DNA of 64,000 nucleotides from Microbacterium sp. LWH3-1.2 (GCF_040675855.1 NZ_JBEGIK010000001.1:930001-994000), one strand, 5' to 3'. Counted from the stretch's first letter, positions 43,588 to 53,326 are shown. Notes: a model not told the origin generated them from the sequence alone. Program-made: numbers and translations.

Positions 43588-44934
43588 CTACGTGACCCGC
43601 GAGTCCCGCGGGTCGCCGCCGAGCTGGCCGACCGTGGGGAGCGGGCCGCCGTCGTCGGCGCCGGTCTTGCGCCAGCGCGCGATGGCATTGCCGAGGTGGT
43701 AGATCAGCAGGGCCGCGGCCGCGCCGATGACGATCGCGCCGAGCTGGAAATCGCCCCACACCATGGTGAATCCGGCGATCGCGATCACGAGCGAGACGGC
43801 GGCGGTGTACTGGTTGACCGGGCGCGAGAAGTCGACGCGGTTGTCGACCCAGATCTTGATGCCGATGATGCCGATGAGGCCGTACAGTGCGGTCGTGACG
43901 CCGCCGAGCACGCCGGCGGGGATCGAGTTGAACACCGCGCCGACCACGGGCGACAGAGACAGCAGGATCGCGAAGACGCCCGCGACCCAGTACGCGGCCG
44001 TCGAGTACACGCGGGTCGCGGCCATCACCCCGATGTTCTCGCCGTACGTCGTCGTGCCCGAGCCGCCGAACGTGCCCGCGAGCACGGTGGCAGCTCCGTC
44101 GGCGATGAGCGCGCGGCCGGTGTACTGGTTGACGGATGCCTCGGTCATCGTCGCGACACCGCGCACGTGTCCGACGTTCTCGGCGATGAGCACGAGCACG
44201 ACCGGCAGGAACATCGCGATGACGCTCCAGGTTCCGGGGTTGCCGAACGTCGGGAACTGGAAGGTCGGCAGGCCCACCCACTGCCCGTTCGCGACGAGCT
44301 CGTTCACGGCGTCGAAGTTCACCTCGCCGCGCACGAGCGCCACGATGTAGCCGACGATCACGCCGAGGAAGATCGAGATGCGTCCGAGGAACCCGCGGAA
44401 CAGCACGCTGCCGAGGATCACGGCCACGAGTGTGACGGTCGCGGTGATCGGCGCCTGCTGGAAGTTCTGCCACGCGACCGGCGCGAGGTTGAAGCCGATG
44501 AGGGCGACGATGGCGCCGGCGACGACCGGTGGCATCAGCTTCTCGATCCACCCGAGGCCGGCGAACTGCACGATGAAGCCGACGGCCGCGAGGAGCACGC
44601 CGACGGCGACGATGCCGGCGAGGGCCGACCCCATCCCCTGCGACGCGGTCGCGGCGGTGACCGGCGCGATGAAGGCGAACGACGAACCGAGGTAGCTGGG
44701 AAGCCGGTTCTTCGTGATGAGGAGGAACAGCAGCGTTCCGATGCCCGAGAAGAGCAGCGTGGTCGAGACCGGGAAGCCGGTCAGCACCGGCACCAGGAAC
44801 GTGGCGCCGAACATTGCGATGACGTGCTGCGCGCCGATCGCGACGGTCGCGGCCCAGTTCAGCCGCTCGTCCGGCTTCACCACCTTCCCGGGTTCGACGG
44901 TCCGGCCGTTGCCGTGAATGGTCCACGAAGGCAT
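43588..44934 (-). CDS. uraA: NCS2 uracil/xanthine permease
   Basis: A 448-residue membrane protein with about 14 helices. E252 in LIAENVGH and E299 in TTYGENIGVMAATRVYST correspond to the two glutamates that bind uracil and protons in E. coli UraA, and the block around E299 is nearly identical. QHVIAMFGATFLVP at 36-49 is the family entry. Uracil is the likelier substrate, with xanthine possible. It does not adjoin pyrimidine genes, and no GlnR-like box was seen before it. Confidence 0.9.
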   Translation of the reverse strand: MPSWTIHGNGRTVEPGKVVKPDERLNWAATVAIGAQHVIAMFGATFLVPVLTGFPVSTTLLFSGIGTLLFLLITKNRLPSYLGSSFAFIAPVTAATASQGMGSALAGIVAVGVLLAAVGFIVQFAGLGWIEKLMPPVVAGAIVALIGFNLAPVAWQNFQQAPITATVTLVAVILGSVLFRGFLGRISIFLGVIVGYIVALVRGEVNFDAVNELVANGQWVGLPTFQFPTFGNPGTWSVIAMFLPVVLVLIAENVGHVRGVATMTEASVNQYTGRALIADGAATVLAGTFGGSGTTTYGENIGVMAATRVYSTAAYWVAGVFAILLSLSPVVGAVFNSIPAGVLGGVTTALYGLIGIIGIKIWVDNRVDFSRPVNQYTAAVSLVIAIAGFTMVWGDFQLGAIVIGAAAALLIYHLGNAIARWRKTGADDGGPLPTVGQLGGDPRDSRVT

Positions 44935-45076
44935 GCGCGCTCCTTGCGCTCGGGTGATGGTGCGAGGATCACCCTAGCGAGCGGGTGCGCGCGAGTTGCC
45001 CGGCCACGCGGCATCCGAGAGGCTGAACGACACCGGCTCATCCCCGGACCCTCGATGCCCGAACCGACGGAGAGAT

Positions 45077-45880
45077 GTGACCGACCCAGCGACACCGACG
45101 ACACCGTCCACCCATGCGGCGCGCGACGTCGCGGCGCTCGAGCTCCGCGGACTCCACAAGCGGTTCGGGGAGAAGCTCGCAGTGGCCGACGTCAGCCTGC
45201 GCGTGCCCGCCGGATCGTTCTACGGGCTGGTCGGTCCGAATGGCGCCGGCAAGACGACCACGCTGTCGATGGCGACGGGGCTGCTCATGCCGGACGCCGG
45301 GCAGGCGCTCGTGCACGGTGTCGACGTGTGGAGCGAACCCGTGAAGGCGAAGGCGATGGTCGGCAACCTCGCCGACGGCGTCAAGCTGTTCGACAGGCTC
45401 ACGGGCGAGCAGCTCGTCACTTACAACGGGCTGCTGTTCGGCCTCCCGCACGACGAGATCGCCCAGCGCACGGCCGACCTGCTCTCGCTCATGGACATGA
45501 CGGATGCTGCGGGCACGATGGTCGTCGACTACTCAGCGGGAATGACCAAGAAGATCGCGCTGGCGTGCGCCCTGGTCCACGCACCGCGGCTGCTCGTGCT
45601 CGACGAGCCGTTCGAATCGGTCGACCCGGTGTCGGCGGCGAACATCGAGGACATCCTCGCCGGCTACGTCGCCGGCGGCGGCACGGTCATCGTCTCGAGC
45701 CACTCGATGGATCTCGTCCAGCGCATGTGCGACCACGTCGCGATCGTCGCCGCGGGTCGCCTGCTCGTCGCCGGCACCGTCGACGACGTGCGGGCGGGGG
45801 AGTCGCTTCAGGACCGTTTCGTCGAGCTCGTCGGCGGCCGCCGCTACACAGAGGGACCGGAATGGTTGCGACGCTCCTGA
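45077..45880 (+). CDS. ABC exporter ATPase
   Basis: A 267-residue nucleotide-binding protein. Walker A GPNGAGKT is at 53-60, signature YSAGMTKK (an unusual LSGGQ variant), Walker B LLVLDEPFESVD, then H in SSHSMD. This is the DrrA/CcmA-like exporter class. GTG start at 45077 after GGAGAG. Its 3' end overlaps the membrane partner by 19 bases. Substrate unknown. Confidence 0.88.
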   Translation: MTDPATPTTPSTHAARDVAALELRGLHKRFGEKLAVADVSLRVPAGSFYGLVGPNGAGKTTTLSMATGLLMPDAGQALVHGVDVWSEPVKAKAMVGNLADGVKLFDRLTGEQLVTYNGLLFGLPHDEIAQRTADLLSLMDMTDAAGTMVVDYSAGMTKKIALACALVHAPRLLVLDEPFESVDPVSAANIEDILAGYVAGGGTVIVSSHSMDLVQRMCDHVAIVAAGRLLVAGTVDDVRAGESLQDRFVELVGGRRYTEGPEWLRRS

Positions 45881-47439
45881 GACTGCGGTTCCGCGTCCTC
45901 GGCAATCAGCTCGCACGCAGCCCGTGGCAGCTGGTCGGGTTCATCCTCGGCGCGCTGTACGGCGCGGTGGTCCTGACGGGGATCATCGCCGGACTCGTGG
46001 CCCTGGGATTCGCAGACGTCCGGCTCGCCGGAATCGTCGTCGTCGGCGCCGGGTCGCTGGTGACCCTCGGGTGGGCCCTCATCCCGCTCGTGGCATTCGG
46101 CGTCGACACGACGCTCGACCCCGACCGTCTCGTCGTGTTCCCCATGACGACCACGCGCATGATGGTCGCGCTCACGCTCGCCGCCGTGTGCGGCATCCCC
46201 GGCATCATCACCTCCGTCGCCGCCGTCGCCACGATCGCGACGTGGGCGCACTGGCCGGCCGCGGTCCTGGCATGGCTGGTGAGCACGCCGCTGGCGATCC
46301 TCACGGCGGTGGTCGCCTCGCGTGCCGTCGCCACGGTCGCGTCCGGGTTCGGCGGCGGCCGGCGCTTCCGCGAGGTCGCGGGCATCCTCGTCTTCATCCC
46401 GCTCATCCTGGCGGGACCCATCATCGCGGGCATCGCCACCGGCGTCACGGTGAACGCCGACACGCTCGCCGAGCTGCTGCCGCTGCTGGGCTGGACGCCG
46501 CTCGGCGCCGCGTGGGCGGTGCCGGCAGACGCCGCCGCGGGCGACCTGCCCGCGGCCGCGGCGAAGCTTCTGATCGCGCTCGCCACCCTTGCGGCCTTGT
46601 GGCTGCTGTGGCGGGCATCGCTCGCTCGCTCCCTCGTCCGCCCCCGGCTCGCGTCGGCCGCGGCCGTACGCGCCGGGTCGATCGGGTGGTTCGGGCGGGT
46701 TCCGACCGGCGCTGCAGGCGCCGTCTTCGCGCGGGCGGTCACGTATTGGACGCGCGACCCGCGGTATCTGCGCCAGCTCATCGCGGTGCCGCTCGTGCCT
46801 GTGCTCCTGTGGTTCTACGCGCGGGGCGGCGATCCGCTCGTGGCGCTGGCGTTCTCGGCGCCGATCATCGCGTTCATCATCGGGATCGTGGTCTACGCCG
46901 ACATCTCGTACGACGGAACGGCGTTCGGGACCGAGATCGCGACGGGAGCACCGGGCCGCGCCGACCGGCTCGGCCGCACCCTGGCCGCCGCCACGGTCGC
47001 GGTGCCGCTGGTGCTCCTGGCGGCCATCCTGCCGCTGGCTTTGGCAGGCGACTGGACACAGCTCCCGGGCATCCTGGGGATGGCTCTCGGGATCCTGTTC
47101 ACCTGTTACGGCGTCTGCGCCGTCACGTCGGCGCAGCTCGTGGTGCCGGTGCCGGGCTCCGGCGACAACCCGTTCAAGCGCGTCCCCGGCACGACGTTCC
47201 TGCAGGGCATGGCCTTCTTCGGCATCTGGCTGGTGGCGCTGGCGCTCTCGGCGCCCGCGCTGATCATCGGCGTGGCCGGGTACTTCATGCAGAGCCCGGC
47301 CCTGAGCTGGATCGCCTTCGCCATCGGCATCGCGTTCGGCGCCGCGGTGCTCGTCGCCGGCATCCTGATCGGCGGGCGGATGCTCGACCGCAGCGGCCCG
47401 GTGCTGCTCGCACGTCTGAAGGCGATGAAGAACGCGTGA
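45862..47439 (+). CDS. ABC exporter membrane subunit
   Basis: A 525-residue protein with about 12 hydrophobic helices and no soluble domain, starting at ATG 45862 inside the end of the ATPase gene (GAGGGACCGG upstream). MVATLLRLRFRVLGNQLARS is an amphipathic entry followed by the first helix. The overlap shows that it is the partner of the ATPase. Large ABC-2-like membrane subunits of this form are common in Microbacteriaceae, and their substrates are unknown. Confidence 0.82.
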   Translation: MVATLLRLRFRVLGNQLARSPWQLVGFILGALYGAVVLTGIIAGLVALGFADVRLAGIVVVGAGSLVTLGWALIPLVAFGVDTTLDPDRLVVFPMTTTRMMVALTLAAVCGIPGIITSVAAVATIATWAHWPAAVLAWLVSTPLAILTAVVASRAVATVASGFGGGRRFREVAGILVFIPLILAGPIIAGIATGVTVNADTLAELLPLLGWTPLGAAWAVPADAAAGDLPAAAAKLLIALATLAALWLLWRASLARSLVRPRLASAAAVRAGSIGWFGRVPTGAAGAVFARAVTYWTRDPRYLRQLIAVPLVPVLLWFYARGGDPLVALAFSAPIIAFIIGIVVYADISYDGTAFGTEIATGAPGRADRLGRTLAAATVAVPLVLLAAILPLALAGDWTQLPGILGMALGILFTCYGVCAVTSAQLVVPVPGSGDNPFKRVPGTTFLQGMAFFGIWLVALALSAPALIIGVAGYFMQSPALSWIAFAIGIAFGAAVLVAGILIGGRMLDRSGPVLLARLKAMKNA

Positions 47440-47464
47440 CGGCCGCGCATGCCGCGGCGCGGTG

Positions 47465-48436
47465 TCAGGCGGCGGTGAGGCGCTCGAGCAACTCGCGGTA
47501 GCGGACGGTGGTGCGCTCGACGATGTCGGCGGGCAGCGCGGGGGGCTCGCCCTCGCGGGGAGCCGGCCAGTTCGCGGCGAGCCAGTCGCGGACGATCTGC
47601 TTGTCGAAGCTCGCCATGCGCTCCTCGGGTGTCGTTCCGGAGGCCCAGGCCGCAGCGTCCCAGTATCGTGACGAGTCGCTCGTGAGCACCTCGTCGGCGA
47701 GGGTCAGCACGCCGTTGCCGTCGAGGCCGAACTCGAACTTCGTGTCGGCGAGGATGACGCCGTGCGCCTCGGCGGTCGCGGCTGCGCGCGCGTAGATCTC
47801 GAGCGAGAGTTCGCGCAGCTCGGCCGCGCGCTCGGCGCCGACGAGCTCGACGGTGCGCTCGTACGAGATGTTCTCGTCGTGCTCGCCCAGCGGAGCCTTG
47901 TAGGCGGGGGTGTAGATGGGCTCGGGCAGCCGGTCGCCGTTCGAGAGGCCGTCGGGCAGCGCGATACCGCACACCGTGCCGTTCTCGCGGTACTCCGCCC
48001 AGCCCGACCCGGTGAGGTACCCGCGCACGACGCACTCGATCGGCAGCATGTCGAGGCTCTTCACGACCATGGCGCGCCCGGTGACGGCATCCGGGATGAG
48101 GCTCTTGACGTCGTCGGCGGTGTTCGCCTTGCCGTCAGCGCCCCGGGTGAGCTGGTGCGAGGCGGCGAGATGGTTCGGGATGCTGCGGCCGCCGTCGGCG
48201 CCCGCGAGCCGGTCGAACCACCACAGGCTGAGGGTGGTGAGCAGCTCGCCCTTGCCCGGGATGCCCGGCGACAGCACGTGGTCGAACGCGCTGACGCGGT
48301 CGCTCGCGACGACGAGCATGCGCTCCGGCGTCGCACCCTCGGCGGTCTCCGCCGGGACGTAGAGGTCGCGCACCTTGCCGGAGTAGGCGTGGCGCCAGCC
48401 GGAGAGCTCGGTCGTGGGGGTGGGGATAGCCGTCAC
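47465..48436 (-). CDS. purC: Phosphoribosylaminoimidazole-succinocarboxamide synthase
   Basis: A 323-residue ATP-grasp-like enzyme joining aspartate to CAIR in purine synthesis. YSGKVRDLY (about 16-24), DRVSAFD, GYLTGSGWAEY and DTKFEFGLD are SAICAR-synthetase marks. Length is of the long type. GATAAT is six bases before the GTG at 48436, so it is probably leaderless. It converges with the ABC exporter gene. Confidence 0.95.
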   Translation of the reverse strand: MTAIPTPTTELSGWRHAYSGKVRDLYVPAETAEGATPERMLVVASDRVSAFDHVLSPGIPGKGELLTTLSLWWFDRLAGADGGRSIPNHLAASHQLTRGADGKANTADDVKSLIPDAVTGRAMVVKSLDMLPIECVVRGYLTGSGWAEYRENGTVCGIALPDGLSNGDRLPEPIYTPAYKAPLGEHDENISYERTVELVGAERAAELRELSLEIYARAAATAEAHGVILADTKFEFGLDGNGVLTLADEVLTSDSSRYWDAAAWASGTTPEERMASFDKQIVRDWLAANWPAPREGEPPALPADIVERTTVRYRELLERLTAA

Positions 48437-48515
48437 CCGTCCATTATCCCGGGTGGGTACGGCAGGTTTCGGGGCTGCGGGGTCTCCGGCGCCGGTTGCG
48501 CGGCGGCGGACGGGG

Positions 48516-48869
48516 TCACGGCGTGATCGCGTCGACGTGCGCGAACGCCTCGGCAACGAGCGCGGGCCAGCGGTCCGCAGCATCCGCCTTCGCGGTCGCC
48601 CACTCGCGCATCGGCCTGCCGCGCATGACGGCCGGTTCGGCCTCGCCGGCGTCGGCCAGTTCGCCGACGCGGCTCTCGGGCAGCTTCACCATGAGGGCAC
48701 CCTCGAAGGTCACGAACGCGAACACCTTGCCGCGCACGTTCAGCCCCTCGGAGCCGAACATCGCCCCGAGGGCGACGTCGGGGCGGGTGGTCCATTTCGC
48801 CACGATCGGATCGAAGATCTCGTACGACTCCGGGAACTTCTCCCTGCGCGCGGCGCCCTTGTCTGCCAT
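48516..48869 (-). CDS. TfoX N-terminal domain-like protein
   Basis: A 117-residue protein matching the TfoX_N fold: GAMFGSEGLNVRGKVFAFVT, core MFGSEGLNVRGKVFA near 36-50, then GALMVKLPE. TfoX regulates competence in gammaproteobacteria, but stand-alone domains in actinobacteria are uncharacterised. TAGCGT is seven bases before the ATG at 48869 (leaderless). It follows purC's promoter region in the opposite sense of function and stands alone. Confidence 0.72.
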   Translation of the reverse strand: MADKGAARREKFPESYEIFDPIVAKWTTRPDVALGAMFGSEGLNVRGKVFAFVTFEGALMVKLPESRVGELADAGEAEPAVMRGRPMREWATAKADAADRWPALVAEAFAHVDAITP

Positions 48870-48932
48870 GCCCCACACGCTACGACTCCCCGCCGACGCT
48901 GCGCGAGGGGTGCGTGGCGCGCAGAAGACGCG

Positions 48933-48950
48933 TATAGTCCACATGGACTA
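48933..48950 (+). promoter_or_regulatory. Operator-promoter of the PadR-MFS operon
   Basis: TAGTCCA-CA-TGGACTA (48935-48950) is a perfect palindrome. It overlaps TATAGT (48933-48938), a good -10 box. The PadR protein encoded 22 bases downstream most likely binds it and represses its own operon. Confidence 0.68.
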
Positions 48951-48971
48951 ATCGAACTGGAGTGATCGACC

Positions 48972-49592
48972 GTGAATGACGCCGTCGCCCGCCTGACCCC
49001 GCTCGGGGTGGCTGTGCTCGCCCTGCTGAGCGAGGGCGACATGCACCCCTACGAGATGATCCGGCTGATGCATTTCCGCCGCGACGACCGGCTCGTCACG
49101 ATCACGAACGGCACGGTCTACCACACGGTCAGCCGGCTCGAACGGGCAGGACTGATCGCCGAGGTGGGCGTCGACCGCGACGGCAATCGCCCCGAGCGCA
49201 CCACCTATGCGCAGACCGATGCCGGCGCCGCCGCCGTCCTCGAATGGGTGCGCCGCGAGCTTCCGCGCGTGGACCGCCCGGTCGAGTTCCGCGTCGCGCT
49301 CGCGGAAGTGCACGGGCTGGATCGCGACGAGGCGATCGGGCTGCTCCGCAGCCGTCGCGCGGCGCTCGCCGCGGCGCTCGCATCCCTCGAGGGCGGCCAC
49401 CGCCACGCCCTCGACAAGGGCGTGCCCGAGCAGTACCTCATCGAGATCGACCGCGAACTGTCACTCCTGCGTGCAGAACTCGCGTGGATGGACTCGATCC
49501 TCCCGCGCCTCGCCGACCCCGAGTTCGCCTGGGGTCCGCCGCCCACTCCCACGGAACCCTATCTCGCCCAGAGAAAGGCAGCACGACAGTGA
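48972..49592 (+). CDS. PadR-family transcriptional regulator
   Basis: A 206-residue regulator. The winged HTH occupies about 8-80 (LGVAVLALLSEGDMHPYEMIRLM, core GDMHPYEMI; NGTVYHTVSRLERAGLI in the wing-helix), followed by a C-terminal helical dimerisation domain (Vir_act_alpha_C type). GTG start. Its stop overlaps the MFS start (GTGA), so it probably controls that exporter in response to a drug or phenolic compound. Confidence 0.9.
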   Translation: MNDAVARLTPLGVAVLALLSEGDMHPYEMIRLMHFRRDDRLVTITNGTVYHTVSRLERAGLIAEVGVDRDGNRPERTTYAQTDAGAAAVLEWVRRELPRVDRPVEFRVALAEVHGLDRDEAIGLLRSRRAALAAALASLEGGHRHALDKGVPEQYLIEIDRELSLLRAELAWMDSILPRLADPEFAWGPPPTPTEPYLAQRKAARQ

Positions 49593-51166
49593 CCACCCCC
49601 GAAACCCCGGACTCCGCCCGCACAGCGGGTGCGGCATCCGCCACCGCCCCGGTCGCCGGCGCGATCACCGGGGCATACGCCGTCGGGCACAAGCCCCGCA
49701 GCCCCTGGCCCGCGCTCTGGGCGCTGGTCATCGGCTTCTTCATGATCCTCGTCGACACGACGATCGTCTCGGTCGCGAACCCCGCGATCAAGGCAGCGCT
49801 CGACCCTGACACGAACAACCTCGACAACGTGGTGTGGGTCACGTCGGCCTATCTGCTCGCCTACGCGGTGCCGCTCTTGATCACCGGCCGCCTCGGCGAC
49901 CGATTCGGGCCGAGGAACATCTATCTGATCGGCCTCTCGGTGTTCACGCTCGCGTCCCTGTGGTGCGGCCTGTCGGGCACGCTCGAGATGCTCATCCTGG
50001 CGCGCGCCGTGCAGGGCCTCGGCGCGGCTCTCATGACGCCCCAGACCATGGCCGTGATCACCCGCACCTTCCCGCCGAACCACCGCGGCGCGGCGATGGG
50101 CCTGTGGGGCGCCACCGCGGGCGTCGCCACGCTCGTCGGACCTCTGGCCGGTGGCCTGCTCGTCGACGGGCTCGGCTGGGAGTGGATCTTCTTCATCAAC
50201 ATCCCGGTCGGTGTGATCGCGTTCGTGCTCGCCTGGATCCTGGTGCCGAAGCTCGAGACGCACCCGCATCGCTTCGACGTCGTCGGCGTCGTGCTGAGCG
50301 CGATCGGCCTCTTCCTCATCGTGTTCGGTCTGCAGGAGGGCGAGAAGTACGACTGGGCGCCGTGGGTGTGGGCCATGATCGTGGGCGGCGTCGCGGTGAT
50401 GGCGCTCTTCATCTGGACCCAGGCGCGCACGAGGAACGAGCCCCTCGTGCCGCTGCCGCTGTTCCGCGATCGCAACTTCTCGGTATCGAACCTGGGAATC
50501 GCGATCGTCGGGTTCACCGTGACGAGCATGTCGCTGCCGCTGATGTTCTTCATCCAGCTCGCGCGAGGGCTCACCCCGACCGAATCGGCGCTGCTGCTCA
50601 TCCCGATGGCGGTGCTGTCCGGAGTCGGTGCGCCGTTCGCCGGCCGCCTGCTCGACCGCACAGACCCGAGGTTCCTGCTGGTGCCAGGCCTCCTCATGGT
50701 CGCGGGATCGCTGTTCTGGTACTCGTCGCTCATGAACGTCGACACACCGATCTGGATGTTCCTCCTTCCGTCGGCGCTCATGGGCATCGGCAATGCCGGA
50801 ATGTGGGGTCCGCTCGCGACGACCGCAACCCGCAACCTCCCGCCGCGGCAGGCCGGCGCGGGCGCGGGCATCTACAACACCACCCGCACCATCGGATCGG
50901 TGATCGGCTCGGCATCGATCGCGGCCTTCATGCAGGCCCGCCTCGAGGCGAACCTGCCGGGTGCGTCCGATGCGTCGGGCGGCTTCGGCGAAGGAGCGCT
51001 GCCCCCGTTCGTCATCGACGGCTTCTCTCAGGCGATGGCACAGGCCATCCTGCTCCCCGCCGCGGTCATGCTCGTCGGCGTCGTGGTGGTGCTCTTCCTG
51101 CGGCGGCCGAAGAGCACGTCGACGGAGGAATGGCAGGCGGCCAACGCCGCTGCCTCGTCGGAGTAA
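49589..51166 (+). CDS. DHA2-family MFS drug exporter (14-helix)
   Basis: A 525-residue proton antiporter. Helix 1 carries ILVDTTIVSVANPAI (family motif D1), then GRLGDRFGPRNIYLIG (motif A), and ARAVQGLGAALMTPQTMAVI and GPLAGGLLVDGLGWEWIFFIN (motif C region, shown in part) follow. The layout is EmrB/QacA-like. GTG start overlapping the PadR stop. Expected to export hydrophobic cations or other toxic compounds under PadR control. Confidence 0.92.
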   Translation: MTTPETPDSARTAGAASATAPVAGAITGAYAVGHKPRSPWPALWALVIGFFMILVDTTIVSVANPAIKAALDPDTNNLDNVVWVTSAYLLAYAVPLLITGRLGDRFGPRNIYLIGLSVFTLASLWCGLSGTLEMLILARAVQGLGAALMTPQTMAVITRTFPPNHRGAAMGLWGATAGVATLVGPLAGGLLVDGLGWEWIFFINIPVGVIAFVLAWILVPKLETHPHRFDVVGVVLSAIGLFLIVFGLQEGEKYDWAPWVWAMIVGGVAVMALFIWTQARTRNEPLVPLPLFRDRNFSVSNLGIAIVGFTVTSMSLPLMFFIQLARGLTPTESALLLIPMAVLSGVGAPFAGRLLDRTDPRFLLVPGLLMVAGSLFWYSSLMNVDTPIWMFLLPSALMGIGNAGMWGPLATTATRNLPPRQAGAGAGIYNTTRTIGSVIGSASIAAFMQARLEANLPGASDASGGFGEGALPPFVIDGFSQAMAQAILLPAAVMLVGVVVVLFLRRPKSTSTEEWQAANAAASSE

Positions 51167-51229
51167 CCCCGTTCCGGGGGGCTTGTCAAGAGGTTGGTGG
51201 GCGGCATCCCCACCGCCCACCATGGTCAC

Positions 51230-51388
51230 ATGACCGGACTCGCAGTGATCCTGCTCATCGTCGGAATCGTCCTGCTGCTGCTCGGAGTGTTCATCGAGGC
51301 AGCGAAGTTCCTGCTGTGGATCGGCCTCGTCATCATCGTGATCGCGGTGATCGCCTGGCTGATGCGCTTCATCCGCCGTCAGACCTGA
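51230..51388 (+). CDS. Small two-helix membrane protein
   Basis: 52 residues starting MTGLAVILLIVGIVLLLLG, two hydrophobic helices joined at FIEAAKF and a basic tail RFIRRQT. The start at 51230 is chosen at the first hydrophobic residue stretch. It resembles the 54-residue protein at 61999-62163 in length, topology and spacing. Small proteins of this sort are frequent in actinobacteria and of unknown function. Confidence 0.6.
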   Translation: MTGLAVILLIVGIVLLLLGVFIEAAKFLLWIGLVIIVIAVIAWLMRFIRRQT

Positions 51389-51482
51389 GCCCCGCGAGCA
51401 GCGGGGATCACGACGACGGATGCCGCGCCGCTTCGGCCGCCCGGCTCGAATCGCCTCGTCCGATCGGCCGACCCGCGGTCTG

Positions 51483-51875
51483 TCACTCCTCGCGGAGGCA
51501 CCCTCCGTCGGCGTTCACGCCGCCGAGGTCAATCGAGACAGTGCCCGTGGCGCCGACCGAGCCGTACACGCACCCGCCGGAGACCTCTGCGCCGAACAGC
51601 AGGCTGTCGCCGACGACACGCGTCTCGACCTCGGCGGCCCCGGCCTTCTCGAGCGCGTCACGCACGGCCTCCTCGGTGACCGCGCCGGTCGCCTGCAGCG
51701 CCTGCAGCCCGGTGGTCGCGGCGGCAACCAGGGCCTCATTCGCGACCTGGTGCGCCTGGTCCATCAGCTCCTTGCCCGGTGCCTCGATGTCGACGCTCGC
51801 CGAGCACGCCGACACGGCCCCACCGACGAGCAGCAGAAGCGCGATGCAGGTGACGGATGCCGCGCGCCGACGCAT
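51483..51875 (-). CDS. Putative lipoprotein
   Basis: 130 residues. The signal has an RRR start, hydrophobic core and lipobox VSAC ending at C24. The mature part is Ala-rich and helical to about residue 85 and then beta-like, with two further cysteines (GGCVYG and GGCLREE) that may form a disulfide outside the membrane. No family recognised. Its start is four bases from the purD stop on the same strand, so it is probably co-transcribed with purD. Confidence 0.72.
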   Translation of the reverse strand: MRRRAASVTCIALLLLVGGAVSACSASVDIEAPGKELMDQAHQVANEALVAAATTGLQALQATGAVTEEAVRDALEKAGAAEVETRVVGDSLLFGAEVSGGCVYGSVGATGTVSIDLGGVNADGGCLREE

Positions 51876-51878
51876 GCC

Positions 51879-53153
51879 TCAGAGCCCTTCGGCGACGCGC
51901 GCGGCGATGTCGGTGCGGTGCTGGCCGCCCTCGAGGCCGATCGCGCCGAGCGCGCGGTAGGCGCGGTGGCGGGCCTCGACGAACGTGGTGCCGACACCGA
52001 CGACGTTGAGCACGCGGCCGCCGGTCGCGACGAGGCCGCCGTCGGTCTCGGCGGTGGCGGCGTGCGCCAGGTGCACTCCATCGACCGCCTCGGCCTCGCG
52101 CAGGTTGGTGAGCGCGCGACCGGTCACGGGCGACGCCGGGTAGCCCTCGCTCGCGAGCACGACCGTCACGGCGACGTCGTTCGCGAAGGCTGGGAGAGGG
52201 AGATCTTCCAGGCGACCGGATGCTGCGGCCAGCAGCAGCTCCGACAGCGGGTCCACGAGCCGGGGCAGAACGACCTGCGTCTCGGGGTCGCCGAAGCGGG
52301 CGTTGAACTCGATGACCTTGACCCCGTCGTCGGTCAGGATGAGACCGGCGTAGAGGAGCCCGATGAACGGCGTGCCCTCAGCATCCAATTGACGGATGAC
52401 GGGCTCGGCGATGTCCCGCGTGACGAGCTCGACGAACTCGCGCTCGCTGCCGAATCTGCCGTCGAGCCAGGGGAGCGGGGAGTACGCGCCCATGCCACCG
52501 GTGTTGGGACCCCCGTCGCCGTCGAGCAGGCGCTTGTAGTCCTGGGCGGGGCTGAGCGGAAGCACGTGGTCGCCGTCGCTGAGGAAGAAGAGCGAGACCT
52601 CGGGGCCTGAGAGGAACTCCTCGATCAGCACCGCGCCGGACGGCAGGTAGTCGTCGGCGTGCGCCAGCGCCGCCTCGCGGTCGGAGGTGACGATGACCCC
52701 CTTGCCGGCGGCGAGCCCATCGGCCTTGACGACGTGCGGAGCGCCGAGCTCGTCGAGCGCGGCCTCGGCCTCGGCGCGCGTGTGCGCGCGCACGGCACGG
52801 CCGGTCGGAACGCCGGCGGCCTCCATGATCCGCTTGGCGAACGTCTTGGAGCCCTCGAGCTGCGCGGCCTCCTTGCCGGGCCCGAACGCCGGGATGCCGC
52901 GCTTGCGTACCGCATCGGCGACGCCGGCGACCAACGGGGCCTCGGGGCCGATCACGACGAGGGCGATGTCGTGGTCGATCGCGAACTGGCTGACCGCCGC
53001 GGGGTCGTTCTGGTCGAGGGCGACGAGCTGCGCGTCCTGCCCGATGCCCGCGTTTCCGGGAGCCGCGAAGATCTCGTGCTCGGCCTCCTCCGACCGCAGC
53101 GCCAGGATGATGGCGTGCTCCCGCGCGCCCGAGCCGAGAACCAGGATCTTCAC
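51879..53153 (-). CDS. purD: Phosphoribosylamine-glycine ligase
   Basis: A 424-residue ATP-grasp ligase making GAR in purine synthesis. MKILVLGSGAREHAI at the start, GPEAPLVAG near 74-82, and FNARFGDPETQVVLPRL with the metal-binding Glu/Asn are diagnostic. TAGGCT is seven bases before the GTG at 53153 (leaderless). Length is normal. Confidence 0.96.
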   Translation of the reverse strand: MKILVLGSGAREHAIILALRSEEAEHEIFAAPGNAGIGQDAQLVALDQNDPAAVSQFAIDHDIALVVIGPEAPLVAGVADAVRKRGIPAFGPGKEAAQLEGSKTFAKRIMEAAGVPTGRAVRAHTRAEAEAALDELGAPHVVKADGLAAGKGVIVTSDREAALAHADDYLPSGAVLIEEFLSGPEVSLFFLSDGDHVLPLSPAQDYKRLLDGDGGPNTGGMGAYSPLPWLDGRFGSEREFVELVTRDIAEPVIRQLDAEGTPFIGLLYAGLILTDDGVKVIEFNARFGDPETQVVLPRLVDPLSELLLAAASGRLEDLPLPAFANDVAVTVVLASEGYPASPVTGRALTNLREAEAVDGVHLAHAATAETDGGLVATGGRVLNVVGVGTTFVEARHRAYRALGAIGLEGGQHRTDIAARVAEGL

Positions 53154-53326
53154 GCGTTCCAGCCTACCGGCGGCCCCTCGCGCTGTTTCGAGCGGGTCGG
53201 GTTGCCTACCGTCGGCAGGATCGGCGTGGGGCGGTCACGCAGCGGCCCCGGGATTCCGGGCGGGCTCCGGCCGCCGCCACCGTTGGCTCCTGCAAAAGGC
53301 GGGGCGGGCGGCGTAGCGTGGGAGAC

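Noticed and set aside
43696..45076. Apparent N-terminal extension of the exporter membrane subunit through the permease and ATPase region
   Set aside because: The frame is merely open. The real start at 45862 has a ribosome-binding site and begins at the first amphipathic segment.
44935..45076. GlnR-like box before the uracil/xanthine permease
   Set aside because: No GTNAC-N6-GAAAC on either strand in this gap; only a TAGGGT -10 candidate. The permease is therefore not included in the proposed regulon.
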